A stretch of DNA of 64,000 nt from an uncultured Alphaproteobacteria bacterium (GCA_902615745.1 CACMQB010000004.1:62001-126000); one strand, 5' to 3'; shown: positions 44,959 to 54,813, counted from the first letter of the stretch. The notes: generated by a model from the letters alone, not told the origin. Made by a program: numbers and translations.

Positions 44959-45501
44959 TTAAAAATGTTTTATTGATCCTTTAATATAATCATAGGCTGT
45001 ATAGAGTGTTAGAATTCCAGCAATCCATAGAAAAATCTTACCTAAATAAAAAATAAATAATAAATTTAGATTACTCTCGGATAGTATAAGTAATCCAAGT
45101 GCTGCTAGTTGAAGAAAGGTTTTTGCTTTTGCAATTCTTGAAACTGGAATACTGATTTTAATTCCTGCTAAGTATTCCCTTAAACCTGATACTGTTATTT
45201 CTCTTAATAATATTATTAGGGCTGGAATCGTATCCCAGTCTTTTATTACACCTTTAGAAGTTAAAATAAGAATCACTGCTGCTACTAATAATTTATCAGC
45301 AATTGGATCAAGAAATGTTCCAAAATTTGTAACTTCATTTCTTATTCTTGCTAAATATCCATCAAAATAATCTGTTATTCCAGCTAAACAAAATAATATA
45401 AAGGCAATCCAGCCAAAATAAGGGTTTTTAAGATATATACAAATAACTATAATAGGTATTATTGCTATTCTAATTAACGTTAGAATATTAGATATATTCA
45501 T
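44959..45501 (-). CDS. pgsA: CDP-diacylglycerol-glycerol-3-phosphate 3-phosphatidyltransferase
   Basis: Phosphatidylglycerol-phosphate synthase, a 180-residue membrane protein. The CDP-alcohol phosphotransferase motif is intact: GITDYFDGYLARIRNEVTNF followed by GTFLDPIADKLLVAA (DG..AR...G...D...D). Start MNISNILTLIRIAIIP is typical. uvrC-pgsA-moaD-moaE order is common in alphaproteobacteria. Confidence 0.94.
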   Translation of the reverse strand: MNISNILTLIRIAIIPIIVICIYLKNPYFGWIAFILFCLAGITDYFDGYLARIRNEVTNFGTFLDPIADKLLVAAVILILTSKGVIKDWDTIPALIILLREITVSGLREYLAGIKISIPVSRIAKAKTFLQLAALGLLILSESNLNLLFIFYLGKIFLWIAGILTLYTAYDYIKGSIKHF

Positions 45502-45528
45502 CTTTGTTCTTTCTAGATGAAGAATTTT

Positions 45529-47361
45529 TTAAACGCTATGAAAATATTCATAAATTTTTGTTAGAATTGACTCAGGTATAGATTTAACCTCTTTTAATTC
45601 ATCTAAACTGGCTAATTTTAATTTCTCAACAGTACCAAAATGCTTTTTTAATATTTTTTTTCTTTCTGGACCTACCCCTTCTATATCATCAAATACAGAT
45701 TTAACACTCATCTTTGATCTTTTTGATCTATGTGTTGTTATTGCAAATCTGTGAACTTCATCTCTAATATTTTGTAAAAAATGAAGAAGTGGATTATTTT
45801 CGTTTAATCTATGAATAAATTTATCATGTATCAAAATTTCTCTACCTGCATCTCTTTCCTCACCCTTTGCCATAGAGATAATTGGTATATCTATTTTTAA
45901 ACTATCTAATACCTTTTTTGCAGAATTGTATTGTCCTTTACCTCCATCTATTAGTAATAAACTTGGCAGATCTAATTGATCTTGAAATTTTGAATTACTA
46001 AATCTCCTAGTTAGCATTTCTTTCATCATATAATAATCATCAACTTTATTTTTGTTTTCTTCAAGATCAAATCGAATATTAAACTTTCTATAATTTGATT
46101 TTATAAATCCATTTTGATTATAGGCAACCATTACACCTATAGGATATTTTCCAAATGTATGACTATTATCGTAAGCTTCTATTTTTATAATTTCATCTTT
46201 AAGTTTAAATATTTTTTTAATTTCTACATTAAAATTATCAAATGATTTAAGTTTATTTAATTTGATGTCTAAATTTATTTTAGAATTTTTTTCTGCAAAT
46301 TTAAGTAAATTTTTTTTAGGCCCTTTTAATGGTTTTATGAATTTTGTTTTATCAAAATTTTTTCCTAAAATTTGTGAATTATGATTCTTATCAATAATTA
46401 TATTAGTAATAATTGTTTCAGGAATATCTTTCTCTGCATAAAATATGTTTAAGAAACCTAACATTATTTCTTCGTGATCTAATAAGTTGTCATGATCTGG
46501 GTAGAAAGCTTTACCACCATAAGAAGTATTATTTCTAAAAAAACTTCCATAAATACATGTTTTGCCTTCATTTGATTTTATTGCAAAAATGTCAGCATTT
46601 TTAATATCCTTAATCTTAATTGAATTATTTTGCTCAATATGTTTTAAAGCTTTAAGTCTATCTCTTAAAGATGCTGCTAATTCAAAATTATTTTTTTTTG
46701 AAGCCTTATACATTTGATCTGTAAAATTTTTTTGTATTTTTTGAGAATTACCACTACTTAGAAAATCATCAGCTGACTCTATTAATTTCGAATAAGCTTC
46801 TTTTGTTATTTTTCCTCCGCAGGGACCAGAACATCTTTTAAGATAATAATTGAAGCACAATTTATTTCCAGCATTAACCTCTTTATCTGTGCATGATCTT
46901 AAAAGAAATATGCGTTGTATTGTATTAATAGTTCTATTTACTGCATCTGGACTTGCAAATGGCCCATAATATCTTCCCTTTTTCTTTTGTGGACCACGAT
47001 GTTTTTCAATTCTAGGAAAATCATGTTCTGAAGAAATAAATATATAAGGGAATGATTTATCATCTCTTAAAAGAACATTAAATCTTGGCTTATGTTTTTT
47101 AATTAAATTACATTCAAGAATGATTGCCTCCAATTCTGTATTTGTAACAAAAAAGTTCATTGATTTAGTTAGACTAACCATTCTTTGAATTCTTCTAGTT
47201 AAGTTATTTAGAGATAGATAATTCTTTACTCTATTTGATAATACTTTTGCTTTCCCAATATATAAAATATTACCTTTATCGTCCTGCATTTGATAAACAC
47301 CAGGTTGATTTGGTAAAGTTTTAGATGTAGCTTTAATAATCTCTTGTCCAAGAAGCGTCAT
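45529..47361 (-). CDS. uvrC: Excinuclease ABC subunit C
   Basis: Nucleotide excision repair nuclease, 610 residues. N-terminal GIY-YIG domain (PNQPGVYQMQDDKGNILYIG, with YIGKAKVLSNRV), a UvrB-binding UVR motif (about 200-235), the C-terminal RNase H-like nuclease (IEAYDNSHTFGKYPIGVMVA, LLLIDGGKGQYNSA) and paired HhH at the end (DDIEGVGPERKKILKKHFGT). First of uvrC-pgsA-moaDE. Confidence 0.97.
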   Translation of the reverse strand: MTLLGQEIIKATSKTLPNQPGVYQMQDDKGNILYIGKAKVLSNRVKNYLSLNNLTRRIQRMVSLTKSMNFFVTNTELEAIILECNLIKKHKPRFNVLLRDDKSFPYIFISSEHDFPRIEKHRGPQKKKGRYYGPFASPDAVNRTINTIQRIFLLRSCTDKEVNAGNKLCFNYYLKRCSGPCGGKITKEAYSKLIESADDFLSSGNSQKIQKNFTDQMYKASKKNNFELAASLRDRLKALKHIEQNNSIKIKDIKNADIFAIKSNEGKTCIYGSFFRNNTSYGGKAFYPDHDNLLDHEEIMLGFLNIFYAEKDIPETIITNIIIDKNHNSQILGKNFDKTKFIKPLKGPKKNLLKFAEKNSKINLDIKLNKLKSFDNFNVEIKKIFKLKDEIIKIEAYDNSHTFGKYPIGVMVAYNQNGFIKSNYRKFNIRFDLEENKNKVDDYYMMKEMLTRRFSNSKFQDQLDLPSLLLIDGGKGQYNSAKKVLDSLKIDIPIISMAKGEERDAGREILIHDKFIHRLNENNPLLHFLQNIRDEVHRFAITTHRSKRSKMSVKSVFDDIEGVGPERKKILKKHFGTVEKLKLASLDELKEVKSIPESILTKIYEYFHSV

Positions 47362-47492
47362 TTTATCAATCGTAAATAAATATTTTTTCTTTAAATAAGA
47401 ATTTTATAAAATTAATAAATAACTAACAAGATTATTGTAGTTCATTTAATAATTAATTTAATGTAAATAAGAATAATATATTAAGGATTTAT

Positions 47493-49262
47493 ATGGCTAA
47501 AATGACTACAGAGGAAGCTTTCGTAAAAGTTTTACAGAAACACGGTATTCAACATGCATTTGGTATAATTGGATCGGCGTTTATGCCAATATCAGATCTT
47601 TTTCCTAAAGCTGGAATTACATTTTGGGATGTTGCTCATGAGTCAAATGGCGGAATTATGGCTGATGGTTATACTAGATCAACAGGTAAAATCGCAATGT
47701 GTATTGCACAAAATGGACCTGGCATAACTGGCTTAGTTACACCTATCAAGACTGCTTTTTGGAATCATACTCCAATGCTCTTAGTTACTCCTCAGGCAGC
47801 TAATAAAACTATTGGTCAAGGAGGATTTCAAGAAGTTGAGCAAATGAATTTATTTAAAGATATGGTGTGTTATCAAGAAGAAGTAAGAGATCCCTCTAGA
47901 GTTGCAGAAGTTTTAAATAGAGTTATTTCAAAAGCTATAAAAGGATCTGCTCCTGCTCAATTAAATATACCAAGAGATTTCTGGACTCAAGTTGTTGATA
48001 TTGATCTGCCACCTATTATTAAATTTGAAAGACCTTCTGGTGGAATTGAAGCAATTAAAGAAGCCGCAAATCTTTTATCTAATGCAAAATTCCCAGTTAT
48101 TTTATCTGGTGCTGGAGTGATTTTAGCTGATGCTATTGACGATTGTAAAAAACTTGCAGAAAAATTAAGTGCTCCAGTTGCATGCGGATATCAACATAAT
48201 GATAGTTTTCCAGGCAAACATCCTCTTGCTGTTGGTCCTTTAGGATACAATGGATCTAAAGCAGCAATGGAAATAATATCAAAGGCAGATGTAGTTCTCG
48301 CACTTGGTACAAGGTTAAATCCTTTCTCAACTTTACCAGGTTATGGAATAGATTATTGGCCAAAAAATGCAGAGGTCATTCAAGTTGATATAAATTCTGA
48401 TCGTATTGGTTTAACCAAAAAAATTAGTGTTGGTATTTGTGGAGATGCAAAACTTGTAGCAGAACAAATTTTAGAAAATCTTGAAACAAATGCAGGTGAT
48501 CAAGATCGAAAAGAACGAGAAGAGTTAATTCATAAGACAAAGTCAGCTTGGCTACAAACATTAACTGGCCTTGATCATGAAGAAGATGATCCTGGTACAT
48601 CTTGGAACAAAGACTCACGAGATAGAGAACCTGAGAAAATGTCACCAAGAATGGCATGGAGAGCTATCCAAGCAGGACTTCCCGAAGACGCAATTATATC
48701 AAGTGATATAGGAAATAATTGTGCTATCGGTAACGCCTACCCAACATTTGAGAACGGCAGAAAGTATTTAGCACCTGGTTTATTTGGACCATGCGGTTAT
48801 GGTTTTCCATCTGTAATTGGAGCAAAAATAGGTTGTCCTAATACACCAGTTGTTGGCTTTGCGGGTGATGGCGCATTTGGAATTAGTATGAGTGAAATGA
48901 CTTCGTGTAATAGAGATGGATGGCCAAATATTACAATGATAATTTTTAGAAATTATCAATGGGGAGCAGAAAAAAGAAACACAACACTTTGGTATAATAA
49001 TAATTTTGTTGGAACTGAGCTTGATCCTAAATTAAGCTATGCAAAGATTGCAGAAGCATGTGGATTTAAAGGTGTTAAGGTTCATACTCAAGAAGAGCTT
49101 ACTGAAGCTTTACTACAATCTTGTAAAGATCAAATGGAAGGCATAACTACTTTTATAGAAGTAATGTTAAATCAAGAACTAGGAGAACCTTTTAGACGAG
49201 ATGCTATGAAGGCGCCAGTTGAAGTTGCTGGAATTGATCCAAAAGATACAGTAGTTCAATAA
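47493..49262 (+). CDS. xsc: Sulfoacetaldehyde acetyltransferase
   Basis: TPP enzyme that turns sulfoacetaldehyde and phosphate into acetyl phosphate and sulfite, the desulfonation step for taurine, isethionate and some other C2 sulfonates. The 589 residues match Xsc along the whole length: MAKMTTEEAFVKVLQKHGIQ, HAFGIIGSAFMPISDLFPKA, HESNGGIMADGYTRSTGK, TPQAANKTIGQGGFQEVEQM and the TPP motif GDGAFGISMSEM...IIFRN. Has an AAGGA ribosome site. No transcription factor or taurine transaminase is adjacent; a GMC flavoprotein is convergent with zero spacing. Confidence 0.93.
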   Translation: MAKMTTEEAFVKVLQKHGIQHAFGIIGSAFMPISDLFPKAGITFWDVAHESNGGIMADGYTRSTGKIAMCIAQNGPGITGLVTPIKTAFWNHTPMLLVTPQAANKTIGQGGFQEVEQMNLFKDMVCYQEEVRDPSRVAEVLNRVISKAIKGSAPAQLNIPRDFWTQVVDIDLPPIIKFERPSGGIEAIKEAANLLSNAKFPVILSGAGVILADAIDDCKKLAEKLSAPVACGYQHNDSFPGKHPLAVGPLGYNGSKAAMEIISKADVVLALGTRLNPFSTLPGYGIDYWPKNAEVIQVDINSDRIGLTKKISVGICGDAKLVAEQILENLETNAGDQDRKEREELIHKTKSAWLQTLTGLDHEEDDPGTSWNKDSRDREPEKMSPRMAWRAIQAGLPEDAIISSDIGNNCAIGNAYPTFENGRKYLAPGLFGPCGYGFPSVIGAKIGCPNTPVVGFAGDGAFGISMSEMTSCNRDGWPNITMIIFRNYQWGAEKRNTTLWYNNNFVGTELDPKLSYAKIAEACGFKGVKVHTQEELTEALLQSCKDQMEGITTFIEVMLNQELGEPFRRDAMKAPVEVAGIDPKDTVVQ

Positions 49263-50867
49263 TTATTTCTGATCGTTAATAATTAAGTCTGATGCTTTTT
49301 CAGCAATCATCATAGTAGGGGCATTAGTATTACCTGATGTTATAGTTGGCATCACAGATGCATCAACAACTCTTAAGTTTTTTATTCCTTTTACTTTAAG
49401 ATTATCACTTACAACTGAATTTTCATCATTGCCCATTTTACATGTACTTACTGGATGAAAAATAGTATTTGCAAATTTACCTGCTTCCCTGGCAAGAGAT
49501 TCATTATCTTTAAATTGTGTTCCAGGTCTATATTCTTCAGGTGTATACTCTTTAAATGCCTTTGATTCTAAAACAACTCTTCTTACAATTTTAATAGACT
49601 TACCTGCAATTTCCCTATCTTCATCAGTAGATAAGTAGTTCATTTTTATTTTAGGATAAATTCTTGTATCTGAAGATTTAATTTCTATTGAACCTCTACT
49701 TGTCGGACGAATATTTGTTATTGTAGGAGTGAATGCTGGAAATTTATGTAGGCCTGCTTTTCCTAACAAATCAGTACTAGCTGGCGAGATATGAAATTGT
49801 AGATTAGGGTTTTCTAAATACGAATCACTTTTAACAAACCCACACAAATAACTTGCTCCAACTGTTAAGGGTCCTTTTTTATAAATTAAATAATTTAAAC
49901 CTGTTAAAAATTTTTTTGTAAAACTATGATATATGTCATTTAATGTTTCTAAGTTTTTAATTTTGTACACTGGTCTTAACATTAAATGATCAGTTAAATT
50001 TCTCCCAACACCATTAATTTCTTTTACAATACTAATATTATGTTCATTTAATAGTTTACCCGGACCAATACCCGAAGCTTGTAATATGTGAGGAGATCCA
50101 ATTGTTCCTGCAGACAATAAAACTTCTTTATTTACAGAATATGAAAATTCTTCATTGTGTTTCCATAAATTTACATTTTTTACTTTTAAATTTTCAAAGG
50201 TTAAATTTTTAACATGTGCCTCAGTTATAATTTTTAAATTTTTTCTATTTTTGATAGGATTTAAGAAAGCAACTGCAGCACTACATCTATACCCTTTATC
50301 AATTGTCATTGGAAAATAACCCATTCCTTCATTGTCACCATCGTTAAAGTCTTCATTTTTTTTGTATCCAAATTCTTGAGAGGCCTCTAAAAATAAATTC
50401 AATAATTTAAAATTTGATCTAATTTTCTCTACTTTGATAGGTCCATTGGTACCATGAAATTCACTTTTAGAAATTCTGTAATCTTCAGATTTTTTAAAGT
50501 ACGGTAATACGTCTTCCCAAGACCATCCAATATTACCTAATTGTCTCCAGTAATTGTAGTCATTTGCATGACCTCTTATATATAACATCCCATTAATTGA
50601 TGAACTTCCACCCAATGTTTTTCCTCTTGGAATAAGCATTTTTCTATTATTACAAAATTTTTCCTCTTCAGTTGTGAAGCACCAATCAGTTTTAGGATTA
50701 TGCATTGTTTTAAAATAACCACCCGGAATATGTATCCAAGGATTAGTGTCTTTTCCTCCAGCTTCAATCAAAAGTACTTTAATGTTTTCATTCTCTGAAA
50801 GTCTATTTGCTAATATGCAACCAGCTGTACCTGCACCAATAATAATATAGTCAAAACTTTGGTTCAT
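49263..50867 (-). CDS. GMC-family FAD-dependent oxidoreductase (choline dehydrogenase-like)
   Basis: A 534-residue flavoprotein: FAD motif IIGAGTAGCILANRLSE, GMC signature 1 PRGKTLGGSSSINGMLYIRG, signature 2 GTIGSPHILQASGIGP, and the C-terminal active-site region FHPVSTCKMG with NLRVVDASVMPTITSGNTNA. It oxidises an alcohol to an aldehyde; BetA-like enzymes use choline. Its stop abuts the xsc stop; if functionally linked, an alcohol such as isethionate giving sulfoacetaldehyde would fit, but this is only inference. Confidence 0.88.
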   Translation of the reverse strand: MNQSFDYIIIGAGTAGCILANRLSENENIKVLLIEAGGKDTNPWIHIPGGYFKTMHNPKTDWCFTTEEEKFCNNRKMLIPRGKTLGGSSSINGMLYIRGHANDYNYWRQLGNIGWSWEDVLPYFKKSEDYRISKSEFHGTNGPIKVEKIRSNFKLLNLFLEASQEFGYKKNEDFNDGDNEGMGYFPMTIDKGYRCSAAVAFLNPIKNRKNLKIITEAHVKNLTFENLKVKNVNLWKHNEEFSYSVNKEVLLSAGTIGSPHILQASGIGPGKLLNEHNISIVKEINGVGRNLTDHLMLRPVYKIKNLETLNDIYHSFTKKFLTGLNYLIYKKGPLTVGASYLCGFVKSDSYLENPNLQFHISPASTDLLGKAGLHKFPAFTPTITNIRPTSRGSIEIKSSDTRIYPKIKMNYLSTDEDREIAGKSIKIVRRVVLESKAFKEYTPEEYRPGTQFKDNESLAREAGKFANTIFHPVSTCKMGNDENSVVSDNLKVKGIKNLRVVDASVMPTITSGNTNAPTMMIAEKASDLIINDQK

Positions 50868-50941
50868 AATTTAAAAAAATTTATTTATTATATACTATTT
50901 AATTTAAACATATAACTAACTTAAATAATTAAAAATTTTCA

Positions 50942-51853
50942 ATGGATATTTTATTTTCGATAATTGGATTAGGGCTTCTAGTTTTAGGTGCCGAAATAAT
51001 TATAAGAGGTTCAGTTAGTTTTGGAAGAAAGATTAATATCTCATTGTTTGCTATTGGTGTTGTAATTGTAGCTGGGGGAACATCATTACCTGAATTGGCA
51101 AGCAGCATTAATGCAGTTCTTAATGATTTTTCGGATCTTGCTTTAGGCGCTGTAGTTGGAAGTAATATTGCAAACTTGATACTTGTAATGGCCACTACAA
51201 CATTAATTTTTCCAATTGTAAATATAAATAAAAATCAAATTAACCAAGCTTGGATAAATATTATTTTAGGAATTGTATTAATTATTATGACTTTTTTTTA
51301 TTTTAATTTTATTTTTGGATTAGTTGCAACTACATCATTGATTTATCTGATGTATGTTCAAATAAAAAAAGGAGAAATTGATAATTTAGAAATAGATAAA
51401 AATGATTATTCAATAACAATCTCATTAATATTAATTATAATAGGTATAGCATGTTTAGTATTTGGTGCAGATTTACTTGTCGATTCAGCAATTAATATTG
51501 CAAGAACTTATAATGTTCCAGCTTCAGTGATTGGATTATCATTAGTAGCTTTTGGAACTTCCCTTCCAGAACTTGCAGTTGGTATTGTTTCTGCCTTTAG
51601 AAAAAAGATTGATTTCGCTTTAGGAAATATTCTGGGGTCTAATATTTATAATGTATTAGGTGTTCTAGGTATTAGTTCATTTTTTGGTAATTTTAAAGTT
51701 CCTGCAGTTTTAGCAAATCAAGACTTATACTTCATGTTATCAATTACAGCATTAATTTTAATGTTTATGATTTTTGCAAAAAAAATTGGACGTATTTATG
51801 GAATTATTGGATTAACTTTGTATTTTGGATATATGTATTTCATTTACATATAA
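50942..51853 (+). CDS. Calcium/sodium antiporter, CaCA family (YrbG-like)
   Basis: A 303-residue membrane protein with two inverted halves of about five helices. Each half has the alpha-repeat: AGGTSLPELASSINAVL near residue 41 and AFGTSLPELAVGIVSAF near 202, both with the cation-binding GTSLPE. GSNIANLILVMATT and GSNIYNVLGVLGIS follow. Exchanges Na+ or H+ for Ca2+ in relatives. Divergent from the GMC gene. Confidence 0.92.
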   Translation: MDILFSIIGLGLLVLGAEIIIRGSVSFGRKINISLFAIGVVIVAGGTSLPELASSINAVLNDFSDLALGAVVGSNIANLILVMATTTLIFPIVNINKNQINQAWINIILGIVLIIMTFFYFNFIFGLVATTSLIYLMYVQIKKGEIDNLEIDKNDYSITISLILIIIGIACLVFGADLLVDSAINIARTYNVPASVIGLSLVAFGTSLPELAVGIVSAFRKKIDFALGNILGSNIYNVLGVLGISSFFGNFKVPAVLANQDLYFMLSITALILMFMIFAKKIGRIYGIIGLTLYFGYMYFIYI

Positions 51854-51887
51854 TTTTAATTAATAAAAAAATTCTGTTAAAAGAATC

Positions 51888-52679
51888 ATGAACTTAGAAT
51901 TACATAAATCAAAAAATTTATTAAAAATATTAAATACTGCTATAGATGCAGGTAAGGAAATTCAAAAAGTATATAAAAAATCTTTTAATGTAGAAATAAA
52001 AGATGATAATTCACCTATTACCGAAGCTGATATAAAATCAAATAATTTAATTTTAAATAGATTAAAATCTTTTAGCCCGAATATTCCTATTTTAAGTGAA
52101 GAAAGTCTAATAAAATGGAAAGAAAGAAAAACTTGGAATTCATATTGGTTAATAGATCCATTAGATGGAACTAAAGAATTTATAAAAAAAAATGGAGAAT
52201 TTACAGTTAACATTGCATTAATAAAAAATAATTCACCAATATTTGGTATTATATATGCGCCTGCTAAGTCTTTGCTTTATTATGCTTTAAAAAACAATGG
52301 CGCATATAAATTAATTACAGAGTCAAATATTGAAACAACTAAAGATTTTATAAAAATAAATTCAGTAAAAAACAAAAGTAATTTAACAAAGGTTATTGGT
52401 AGTCGATCACATTCTAATAAAGATTTTGATAATTGGATAAATGATAATTGTAATAATTTTGAGTTAATCCAAATTGGTAGTTCTCTTAAATTTTGTTACT
52501 TAGCTGAAAGTAAGGCAAATATCTATCCAAGACTGGGTCCAACTTCAGAATGGGATATTGCTGCGGGACATATTATTCTTGAAGAGGCAGGAGGTTCAGT
52601 TAAAGATTTAAATAAAAATATATTACTATACAACACGAAAGAAAGTGTTATTAACCCTAATTTTATCGCTAAAATATAA
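51888..52679 (+). CDS. cysQ: 3'(2'),5'-bisphosphate nucleotidase
   Basis: Mg-dependent IMPase-fold enzyme, 263 residues, that removes PAP, a by-product of sulfotransfer and PAPS reduction. Metal motifs: ILSEESLIKW, YWLIDPLDGTKEFIKKNGEF and EWDIAAGHIILEEAGGSV; IGSRSHSNKDFDNWI is specific to CysQ. Twelve bases before the APS-kinase-like gene, which fits PAPS/PAP metabolism. Confidence 0.92.
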   Translation: MNLELHKSKNLLKILNTAIDAGKEIQKVYKKSFNVEIKDDNSPITEADIKSNNLILNRLKSFSPNIPILSEESLIKWKERKTWNSYWLIDPLDGTKEFIKKNGEFTVNIALIKNNSPIFGIIYAPAKSLLYYALKNNGAYKLITESNIETTKDFIKINSVKNKSNLTKVIGSRSHSNKDFDNWINDNCNNFELIQIGSSLKFCYLAESKANIYPRLGPTSEWDIAAGHIILEEAGGSVKDLNKNILLYNTKESVINPNFIAKI

Positions 52680-52690
52680 ATTATAATCAT

Positions 52691-53104
52691 ATGAAAATAC
52701 TTATTTGTGGTCTTCCTGGTGCTGGCAAAACTTGGTTAGCTGAAAGGCTTATTAAAGTAATTGATAATTGTGCTTGGTATAACGCAGATGTAGTTAGGAA
52801 GTCAGCAAACGATTGGGATTTTACGATGGAAGGTAGAATACGACAAGCCAATAGAATGAAAACATTTGCCGATTTCGAAAAACAAAATGGAAGATGGGTA
52901 ATTTGTGACTTCGTAGCACCAACTGAAAAAGCAAGAGAAGCTTTTGAGCCTGATTTTGTTATCTGGCTGGATACTATTAAAGAAGGTAGGTTTGAAGATA
53001 CAAATAAAATGTTTGAACAACCAAATAAAACTGACATTAAAATATCTAAATTTTTATCAGATGAAGAAATAGAAAATCTAGCAAAGGAGATTAAAAATGT
53101 TTGA
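52691..53104 (+). CDS. Small P-loop kinase, adenylylsulfate kinase-like
   Basis: A 137-residue protein. P-loop GLPGAGKTWLAERL (about 6-19), then a NADVVRKSANDWDFTMEGRI segment that aligns with the DGDNVR...F...R.. block of APS kinase, but with NAD in place of DGD. Later VICDFVAPTEKAREAFEPDF and VIWLDTI correspond to the kinase core. It is about 50 residues shorter than CysC. The stop overlaps the nucleotidyltransferase-like gene by eight bases. Role is unclear: a modified APS or other small-molecule kinase. Confidence 0.68.
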   Translation: MKILICGLPGAGKTWLAERLIKVIDNCAWYNADVVRKSANDWDFTMEGRIRQANRMKTFADFEKQNGRWVICDFVAPTEKAREAFEPDFVIWLDTIKEGRFEDTNKMFEQPNKTDIKISKFLSDEEIENLAKEIKNV

Positions 53105-53492
53105 TTGGAAAAAACCAACAGTACAAATGTTAGGTAGATGGCAACCATGGCATGACGGACATACAGAATTATTTAAAAGAGCACTTCAGAAAACAGGTCA
53201 GGTATGCATTATGTATCGTGACGTGGGAGGTGTAGATGCAGGTGTAGAAGGCCAAGCTGACAATCCATTTCAATTTGAAGAAGTAAAAGCAAAAATTAAT
53301 GAAGGTTTAGCGCAACATGGTTTTAATGATGGAAAAGAATATGTAGTTGTTAAGGTTCCAAACATTATTGATATTTCTTATGGAAGAGGAGTTGGTTATT
53401 CATTTACAGAACATGATTTAGGAAAAGAGATACATGATATCTCGGCAACAAAAATTAGAAATGAAATGAGAGTTAAAGGGGAATTAAAATAA
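53097..53492 (+). CDS. Cytidylyltransferase-superfamily nucleotidyltransferase, small
   Basis: A 131-residue Rossmann-like protein with the nucleotide motif LGRWQPWHDGHTELFKRAL (HxGH; the usual GRFQPFH has W for F twice) and a late ISATKIRNEM (ISxTxIR). Domain start MFDWKKPTVQM. Members transfer CMP or AMP to phosphorylated small molecules. Overlapping an APS-kinase-like gene, the pair may kinase and nucleotidylate one substrate; the identity is unknown. Confidence 0.65.
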   Translation: MFDWKKPTVQMLGRWQPWHDGHTELFKRALQKTGQVCIMYRDVGGVDAGVEGQADNPFQFEEVKAKINEGLAQHGFNDGKEYVVVKVPNIIDISYGRGVGYSFTEHDLGKEIHDISATKIRNEMRVKGELK

Positions 53493-53493
53493 T

Positions 53494-54813
53494 CTAAATT
53501 TTTTCTCCTGCTGGTTTTCCATATCCAACATTTTTTTTCCCATATCGTCTTACTCTCACATTACATTGTTCTGCATGACCTATAAAACCTTCTAAATGTG
53601 AAAGTCTAGATCCATATTCTCCGATGAGAGTTGCAGCTTCATCTGTCATAATTTTTTGATAAGTGTGGGTTTTAATGAACTTACCAACCCACAAACCACC
53701 AGTATATCTTCCAGCTTTTTTAGTAGGAAGTGTATGGTTAGTGCCTATCACTTTGTCACCGTTAGCAACATTAGTTCTAGCACCTAAAAATAAAGCGCCA
53801 TAAGATGTCATTTTTTCTAAAAACCAATCATCTTTTTTTGTCATAACTTGAACATGCTCTGAAGCTATTTCATTTGCTTTAGATAGCATCTCCTCATAGG
53901 TATCACACAAAATCATTTCTCCATAATCTCTCCAACTAGTACTTGCTGTTTCTTTAGTAGGTAAAATTTCTAAAATTCTATCAATCTCTTTAAATGTTTC
54001 TTCTGCAAGTTTTCTTGAGTTTGTTATCATCACAGCAGGAGAATTATATCCATGTTCTGCTTGTCCTAATAAGTCTGTTGCACATATTTCACCATCAACA
54101 GTTTCATCTGCAATAACCATTGTTTCAGTTGGACCAGCAAATAAATCGATACCAACTTTGCCATACAATTGTCTTTTTGCTTCAGCAACAAATGCATTGC
54201 CAGGTCCAACAAGCATATCAACAGGTTTAATCGTTTCTGTACCTATAGCCATAGCACCAACTCCTTGCATTCCTCCCAAAACATAAATTTCGTGAGCACC
54301 GCCCATTTTCATTGCTGTAACAACAGCTGGATTTGGCTTACCTTTAAAAGGTGGGGTAGTAGCAACAATTCTTGGAACCCCAGCAACGGAGGCAGTAACA
54401 ACTGACATATGAGCAGAAGCTACCATTGGGAATTTTCCGGCAGGTACATAACATCCAACTGCTTGCACTGGTATATTTTTATGACCAAGTATCACACCCG
54501 GATGCGTTTCTACTTCTAATTCACTTAATGTTTTAAGTTGTGCTTCCGCAAATGATCGCACTTGTTTTTGAGCAAATTTAATATCTTCCTTGTCATCATC
54601 AGAGACTTCACTCATTAATTGATTTATTTGCTCTTCACTTAATCGAAAACTATCTGGAGAATAGTTATCAAATTTTTGAGATAACTCTCTAATATGTTCA
54701 TCTCCTTCTGATTCAATTTTACTTAATGTTTCCTCAACAATTTTTTTTACTTTATCATTATCTTCAATTCTTTGTTTTTCATCCAAACCTTTTTTTAAAT
54801 ATTCAATTGCCAT
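53494..54813 (-). CDS. Histidinol dehydrogenase homologue, probable sulfopropanediol dehydrogenase (HpsN-like)
   Basis: Zinc- and NAD-dependent alcohol oxidase of 439 residues. HisD fold landmarks: YVPAGKFPMVASAHMSVV, GPGNAFVAEAKRQLYGKVGI, GPTETMVIADETV, zinc ligands in DLLGQAEHGYNSPA and LEGFIGHAEQC. The region GTNHTLPTKKAGRYTGGLWV (continuing GKFIKTHTYQ) differs from biosynthetic HisD and resembles HpsN, which oxidises 2,3-dihydroxypropane-1-sulfonate to sulfolactate. It is not in a his operon. Two bases downstream of a SnoaL-like gene. Substrate is inferred from family only. Confidence 0.72.
   Translation of the reverse strand: MAIEYLKKGLDEKQRIEDNDKVKKIVEETLSKIESEGDEHIRELSQKFDNYSPDSFRLSEEQINQLMSEVSDDDKEDIKFAQKQVRSFAEAQLKTLSELEVETHPGVILGHKNIPVQAVGCYVPAGKFPMVASAHMSVVTASVAGVPRIVATTPPFKGKPNPAVVTAMKMGGAHEIYVLGGMQGVGAMAIGTETIKPVDMLVGPGNAFVAEAKRQLYGKVGIDLFAGPTETMVIADETVDGEICATDLLGQAEHGYNSPAVMITNSRKLAEETFKEIDRILEILPTKETASTSWRDYGEMILCDTYEEMLSKANEIASEHVQVMTKKDDWFLEKMTSYGALFLGARTNVANGDKVIGTNHTLPTKKAGRYTGGLWVGKFIKTHTYQKIMTDEAATLIGEYGSRLSHLEGFIGHAEQCNVRVRRYGKKNVGYGKPAGEKI

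Noticed and set aside
52691-53492. Prophage remnant
   Set aside because: No integrase, structural or lysis genes nearby and base composition is like the surroundings.
53494-54813. Biosynthetic histidinol dehydrogenase hisD
   Set aside because: No his genes nearby, located in a catabolic cluster, and the region after GTNHTLPT follows the HpsN-like pattern.
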